Shown: positions 59,638 to 64,000 of the stretch, piece by piece
How positions within the stretch are numbered: position 1 is the first letter of the stretch
Layout: each line of letters starts with the position of its first letter
Source of the DNA: Pogonophryne albipinna
Taxonomy: Eukaryota > Chordata > Actinopteri > Perciformes > Artedidraconidae
Reading direction: 5' to 3'
Assembly (NCBI GenBank): GCA_028583405.1
Contig: CM053249.1
Location: forward strand, 35,540,628-35,604,627
DNA length: 64,000 bases
Translations under genes and position numbers: made by a program
Notes under the pieces: generated by a model
What the model saw: only the letters and a program-made list of their open reading frames with translations
What the model was told of the DNA's origin: nothing
Database searches by the model: none

Positions 59638-60696
59638 CTCTAAGGTACTTGAAAGGAAGGTCAGGCCGATTGTCGAACCTCAGATTGAGGAGGAACAATG
59701 CGGATTCCGTCCTGGTCGTGGAACGACGGATCAGCTTTTTACTCTTGCAAGGATCCTGGAGGGGGCCTGGGAGTATGCTTATCCGGTCTACATGTGTTTT
59801 GTAGACTTGGAGAAGGCGTATGACCGAGTTCCCAGGGAATTACTGTGGGAGGTGCTGCGGGAGTATGGGGTGAGGGGGTCTCTACTCAGGGCCATCCAAT
59901 CTCTGTACTCCCAAAGCGAGAGCTGTGTCCGGGTCCTCGGCAGTAAGTCAGACCCATTTCCGGTGAGGGTTGGCCTCCGCCAGGGTTGCGCTTTGTCACC
60001 AATCCTGTTTGTAATATTCATGGGTAGGATTTCGAGGCGTAGTCGTGGGGGAGGGGGTCTGTAGTTCGGTGGACTAAGGATTGAGACCAAGTGAAGAAGT
60101 TCAAGTATATCGAGGTCTTGTTCTCGAGTGAGGGTACAATGGAGCGTGAGATGGGCCGGAGAATCGGAGCAGCGGGAGCGGTACTGCAGTCGCTTTACCG
60201 CACCGTTGTGACGAAAAGGGAGCTGAGCCAGAAGGCAAAGCTCTCTGTCTACCGGGCCATTTTCGTTCCTACCCTCACCTATGGTCATGAAGGATGGGTC
60301 ATGACCGAAAGAACGAGATCGCGGATACAAGCGGCCGAGATGGGTTTTCTCCGCAGGGTGGCTGGCGTCTCCATTAGGGATAAGGTGAGAAGTTCAGTCT
60401 TCCGGGAGGGACTCAGAGTTGAACCGCTCCTGCTTCGCGTCGAAAGGAGCCAGTTGAGGTGGTTCAGGCACCTAGTTAGGATGCCACCTGGGCGCCTCCC
60501 TAGGGAGGTGTTCCAGGCACGTCCAGCTGGGAAGAGACCGAGGGGTAGACCTAGGACCAGGTGGAGGGATTATATCTCTTCGCTGGCCTGGGAGCGCCTT
60601 GGGATCCCCCAGTCAGAGCTGGTTGATGTGGCCAGGGAAAATAAAGTTTGGGGCTCTCTGCTGGAACTGCTACCCCCGCGACCCGACCACGGATAA
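59638..60696 (+). pseudogene. Rex3-like reverse transcriptase, downstream piece
   Basis: Continues from the octamer as KVLERKVRPIVEPQIEEEQC, GFRPGRGTTDQLFTLARILE, MCFVDLEKAYDRVPRELLWE (motif A Asp) and VGLRQGCALSPILFVIFMGR. At about 60055-60090 a deletion removes the FADD active-site region and shifts the frame. The C-terminus then reads KKFKYIEVLFSSEGTMEREM, YVPTLTYGHE-like (FVPTLTYGHEGWVMTERTRS), FLRRVAGVSIRDKVRSS and RWRDYISSLAWERLGIPQSE, ending at a stop at 60694-60696. Loss of the FADD box means it cannot be an active polymerase. Confidence 0.88.
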
Positions 60697-61143
60697 GCGG
60701 GAGAAGATGGATGGATGGATGGACAGTGCTCTCGGTCAATCCAACATGTTAATAAACCTCACACCTGAATATATTAGAAAGTAAAAGTCAGATTTTGGCT
60801 TTCTTAGGAGAATATCTATCTGTGCACAATTATTGGGCAACTATTAGTCTGCAGAATTATTATGCAACTAAAGGAAACACGAACATGTTCCCATCTCACT
60901 GGTTTATTTTCCTCTGTGAAAGTGAGAATAATAAACATCTCAAAATGTACAAATAAACATTTAAAACATTTTAAAAAAAAGACCACATACCAATATAGCC
61001 AGCCCCCCTTCTCTTCAATAACAGTCACAAGCTTTCCATTGATGGAGTCTGTCAGTTTCTTGATCTTTTAACCCTCAACTTCTGTTGACGATCAACCACA
61101 GCCTCCCAGACTCTGTTCAGAGAGGGGTACTGTCTTCCTTTAA

Positions 61144-62245
61144 CCTGTTAAGCCCTGAGCCTGTTTTTCAGGTCTCAGGCTCAAAAACGACATTCCCAGA
61201 ACAAATTACTACAACTTCACTTCTAAAAGGGGTAAATTAATAATCTTTTTTTCTCAAAGTAATGATAAACCTGTGAGTTGGATGTAGAAAAGTCAGAATC
61301 AATATAAATGTTTTTATTTTAAAGTAAATTCAGATTGAACATAGTAAAAAAATGTCAATTATAGTGTCCGTCCAAAAATAAAACATTACTTATAGTGAAA
61401 ACCACCCTTGAATGATGGGATAGTAGACTAAAAGCTTTAGGAATCCAAACTATAACATATAATAAGTACCCTGTATCAAGAGTGATGCAAAACAAGTGAA
61501 ATTTGACCTTTATAGAGAGATTTAGAAGAAAAAAACCCACCTTTGGGTGTATTTGCCGTTTCTCTGGAACACATTGGTCGATTTTGGTGATTGACATCTC
61601 TTTTGAACCGTTAGAGCCAATATAATTGAAGGGGAAGTTCCACATACACACACACGTTAGGAGTTAGGGTGATGCGCACACAGTCGAAAGCTATGTTACG
61701 CTCTGAAAACTGAAACCTATAGGCTCAAACTAGTAAATATGAAGATGGATTATCAGTAATCATTTCTGAGTGACACAGACACATTGGATTAACCTATGGA
61801 TTAACCTTCAGCAGTGTTTTTATCGTTTTGATGCCATTGAAGACCACTTTTGATCAGAAACAGCAAAAGGTAAGACAAATTGGCAGTGTTTGCTCCGTAA
61901 AGCTCCGTGTTGTGATGTCTGTGTTTGCTTCCCCTGTCGCGAGTTCTGATCGCTCAGTGATGATACTTATACCTCTAGAATCTGTGGAATCTCAGCTTGC
62001 CAATCAATATCTTGCTTATTCATACCTAGAGTTCTGTGCTAAGTGCGTTAGCATTTTTTCGCTCAGGGCTCATTTAGACGCTTCTTGTAAGACTTGTGTT
62101 TTGTTTCGGTAATTTTTTTTCGTATCGTCAGTTAGCTGAGTTTCTTCCCGTTAAGTGGGTATGACACATTAATAGGTCTTTAAATGTTAAGAAGCCCTGA
62201 GACACAGTTTTGTGGAAAAAAAAACCTGCAGCCCCCGCGGGCGGG
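61144..62245. mobile_element. TTAA-flanked element family E (1.1 kb) in a Tc1 transposase
   Basis: TTAA at 61140-61143 and at 62246-62249. Leaving out the 1102 bp and one TTAA restores the host transposase frame on the minus strand (through VKGRQYPS). The left end starts CCTGTTAAGCCCTGAGCCTG with an inner hairpin (GAGCCTG ... CAGGCTC). The right end reads CCCCCGCGGGCGGG. The termini are not obviously inverted beyond CC. An open frame at 61828-62112 (+, 94 codons) has no recognised domain. TTAA targeting suggests a piggyBac-type mechanism, not proven. Confidence 0.8.
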
Positions 62246-62289
62246 TTAACGTTAATCTACCGTTTAAGAAGGGCCCACAAGTTCTCTAT

Positions 62290-62425
62290 AGGGTTTAGGT
62301 CAGGTGAGGAAGGGTTTAGGTCAGGTGAGGAAGGGTTAAGGTCAGGTGAGGAAGGGTTTAGGACAGGTGAGGAAGGGTTAAGGTCAGGTGAGGAAGGGTT
62401 TAGGACAGGTGAGGAAGGGGGCCAT
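62290..62425 (-). repeat. 21-bp tandem repeat in the Tc1 catalytic box
   Basis: Six copies of a 21-bp unit (CAGGTGAGGAAGGGTTTAGG plus one base), at 62301, 62322, 62343, 62364, 62385 and 62406. On the minus strand each unit is seven codons, PSSPDLN, which is part of the transposase SPDLNPIEN box. Variants TTTAGG/TTAAGG and GTCAGG/GACAGG alternate between copies. Confidence 0.93.
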
Positions 62426-62650
62426 GTTATTGTCCTCTTTAAGGCTCTTTACTGGCTAACCACGCAGTGCATCCGATGAAGCATTGTCCTGTATGAAAAT
62501 CATGATCTTTTGAGTCCATCTTCAAACTGAAAAGGTCCAACTAGCTCCTCTTCAATAATACCTGCCCATACCAGAACCCCAACTCCACCTTGCTGTGGTC
62601 TGAGTCGAAGTGGAGCTCTGGGCCTGGTACTGACGGGCTTTGTCATATTA

Positions 62651-63319
62651 AAGTGAAAACTATATGAAACCTCTTTTCTTAGCTAAAAGCATCTCCACTC
62701 ACCTCATTGTAACGTGGATTTGTATTGGTTTCCATTCGATTTGTCAGCTCATCATTGGTCAATAGTCAAAAATATTGTGTGTTGTGGAGCAGCCATCTTT
62801 GCTGTGCTCCATGATGTGAGCAGAGTGGACTGTTGAAGCGTCCGAAGGAGCTGGCCATCCTTGCAGTCGCCCATTGGGGCTAAGCACAGCATCAGGCATG
62901 TGCTCAGCCTCATTATCCCAGATCCAATGTGATCAGACCTCAAATCAGCTGAGCAGACATCACATGACTCTGTCCACGCCTCGGCCATCTCTTTACCCAC
63001 CCAGAGAGCCGCCACTTTGCGAAAATGTGACGGGGGGGGGGGGATTGAAAATGCTTCTCTTTATCTCAGATACTGCTTGCGTGTGCTTCAGCCTTGCGTT
63101 GACCACCTCCAGGCAGTGCCCCCCCATCTCCAGACAGGCCTAGCTGTAATGGGACTAATTGGGCAGGACACCACAGACGGACAGCGGCATATCTTCTAAC
63201 ATCTGCAAAATATGGTGGGAAAATAGTGTCGCTGAATTAGCAATGAGGCCTGACTGATCAGGACAGCTCGCTTACAGACCGGACAGTAATGGTGTAATGT
63301 CTCAGACAGCTAATGTGTG
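62651..63319. other. Unique non-coding DNA, possible conserved stretch
   Basis: No exon recognised. 62870-63260 is low in repeats apart from a G-run at 63031-63042. It carries words such as GTAATGGGACTAATTGGGCA that would fit a homeodomain-bound conserved element. No direct evidence. Confidence 0.3.
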
Positions 63320-63325
63320 TATGTA

Positions 63326-63381
<56 letters not shown>

Positions 63382-63420
63382 GGGGGGGGGGTGTGTGTGT
63401 GAGTGTGTGTGTGTGTGTGG
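63320..63420. repeat. (GT)n with 27-base G-run
   Basis: GT run, then an uninterrupted run of 27 G (63365-63391), then GT/GAGT again. Confidence 0.96.
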
Positions 63421-63840
63421 TTAACTCTCCTGACTCTCCTAAAGCAGGACAGAGGCTGACCTTAATTGCAGTAATTTAGTTAGAAGCCATACTGTATGAC
63501 TCGCCAGCCGGACCATTGAAATCCGTCACCCACATTTTCTGTCCTCCAATGAAAAGGTTGCTCTCATTACATGCCCAGGGCCAAGACAAGAGAAACAACG
63601 GAGCATGTCCAGATAAACGCTTTCATTAAGTAATCAAAACAGACTTAACAGTCTGAGCAGCATGCTGTGTCCAGATGACAGGGCTCATGACAGGCTCGTG
63701 GAGGCTGGAAGAGCTACTGCTGATCCAACCAGCACACAGACAGCCTCGACTTCCTCTGGCGCAGGCTAGCTAAAGCAACAAGAACAACCAGGTCCAGCTA
63801 ATGATCTACCACCATCTGAGAGAGCTGTAGCTAATATTTA
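63421..63840. other. Non-coding DNA
   Basis: Nothing recognisable before the terminal minisatellite. Confidence 0.5.
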
Positions 63841-64000
63841 AGGCTCAGGATCATGGTGAAGACATGATGAAGACTCAGGCTCATGGGGAAGACATGATGA
63901 AGACTCAGGCTCATGGGGAAGACATGATGAAGACTCAGGCTCATGGGGAAGACATGATGAAGACTCAGGCTCATGGTGAAGACATGATGAAGACTCAGGC
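63841..64000 (+). repeat. 30-bp minisatellite reaching window end
   Basis: About five copies of a 30-bp unit (AGACTCAGGCTCATGGGGAA plus GACATGATGA), with GGTGAA/GGGGAA variants. The array is cut by the window end, so its true length is unknown. Confidence 0.95.

Larger units (their letters stand above)
52095..60735 (+). mobile_element. Rex3-like (RTE) LINE split by nested hAT elements
   Basis: LINE coding sequence is present at 52095-52217 and resumes at 59638. The 7.4 kb between is foreign. The 3' end is a GATG run (60704-60722), the tail described for fish Rex3/RTE elements. The 5' part is truncated within the RT. The reading frame of the RT continues across the gap if the insertion and one copy of the duplicated octamer are left out. 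The clade call rests on the RT sequence and the tail. Confidence 0.82.
60810..62650 (-). pseudogene. Tc1/mariner-like transposase, split and decayed
   Basis: On the minus strand the right part (62650 to 62250) reads through MIFIQDNASSDA (second catalytic Asp block) with several stops, then a repeated PSSPDLN segment, then [16 protein letters not shown] (catalytic Glu). There a TTAA-flanked element (61144-62245) intervenes. Reading resumes at about 61137 with GRQYPSLNRVWEAVVDRQQK and LRVKRSRN, then a stop. Left of it, near 60815-60860, TGTGCACAATTATTGGGCAA may be part of the terminal repeat. The first catalytic Asp and the DNA-binding domain are not recognised. It is a different Tc1-group family from the 40.5-kb element. 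Confidence 0.8.

Noticed and set aside
61828..62112. 94-codon frame as the transposase of family E
   Set aside because: No DDE/DDD motif, zinc ribbon or other recognisable feature. It could be a remnant, but nothing supports it.
63841..64000. CRISPR-like regular 30-bp repeats
   Set aside because: Head-to-tail units with no unique spacers, in a vertebrate genome; it is a minisatellite. The same reasoning applies to 32581-32897 and 62290-62425.

Overview
This window looks like teleost fish (probably percomorph) nuclear DNA from an intergenic or intronic stretch. It is eukaryotic, with AT-rich unique DNA, long (CA)n/(GT)n and (CT)n tracts, and a fish-type set of transposable elements: L2-like LINEs with an esterase-type ORF1, a Rex3-like LINE with a GATG tail, an L1 fragment, Tc1/mariner copies, many hAT elements with 8-bp target duplications, and TTAA-flanked elements. 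I recognise no host protein-coding exon, tRNA, rRNA, CRISPR array or viral gene. Every convincing coding stretch belongs to a transposable element, and all of them are broken.

Layout. 1-3.1 kb: truncated hAT pieces and a GC-rich segment. 3.1-10.1 kb: a near full-length L2-like LINE (+), split by a hAT MITE (4458-4943) and by a composite insertion holding a foldback element and a hAT derivative (5875-7017). 10.1-15.8 kb: unique DNA with a 572-bp hAT MITE that has a perfect target duplication (11056-11627). 15.8-16.4 kb: an L1 fragment (-). 16.8-17.5 kb: a minisatellite of mixed 10- and 12-bp units. 18.8-21.9 kb: a 3-kb element with inverted repeats over 500 bp long and arrays of short palindromes at both ends. 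22-30 kb: a MITE, a polypurine tract and microsatellite clusters. 30.4-32.6 kb: a second L2-like LINE followed by a 57-bp minisatellite. 33-39.6 kb: mostly unique DNA, with stretches that could be conserved non-coding elements. 39.7-43.2 kb: a three-level nest (TTAA MITE containing a LINE containing a Tc1). 44.4-48.0 kb: two GAGTCC-repeat hAT elements, one nested in a second copy of the 5.9-kb hAT derivative. 48.2-51.6 kb: a hAT element with a BED-finger remnant and another nested hAT. 52.1-60.7 kb: a five-level nest (Rex3-like LINE > hAT > hAT carrying a nearly intact transposase > hAT MITE > TTAA MITE). 60.8-62.7 kb: a Tc1-like transposase split by a TTAA-flanked element, with its catalytic box tandemly amplified. 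62.7-64 kb: unique DNA, a G-run and a 30-bp minisatellite.

The elements do not form one pathway. Their nesting gives a relative insertion history, and several junctions are exact enough (duplicated target sites, or a sister copy serving as the empty site) to set the order of events. No function beyond transposition is claimed for any of them.
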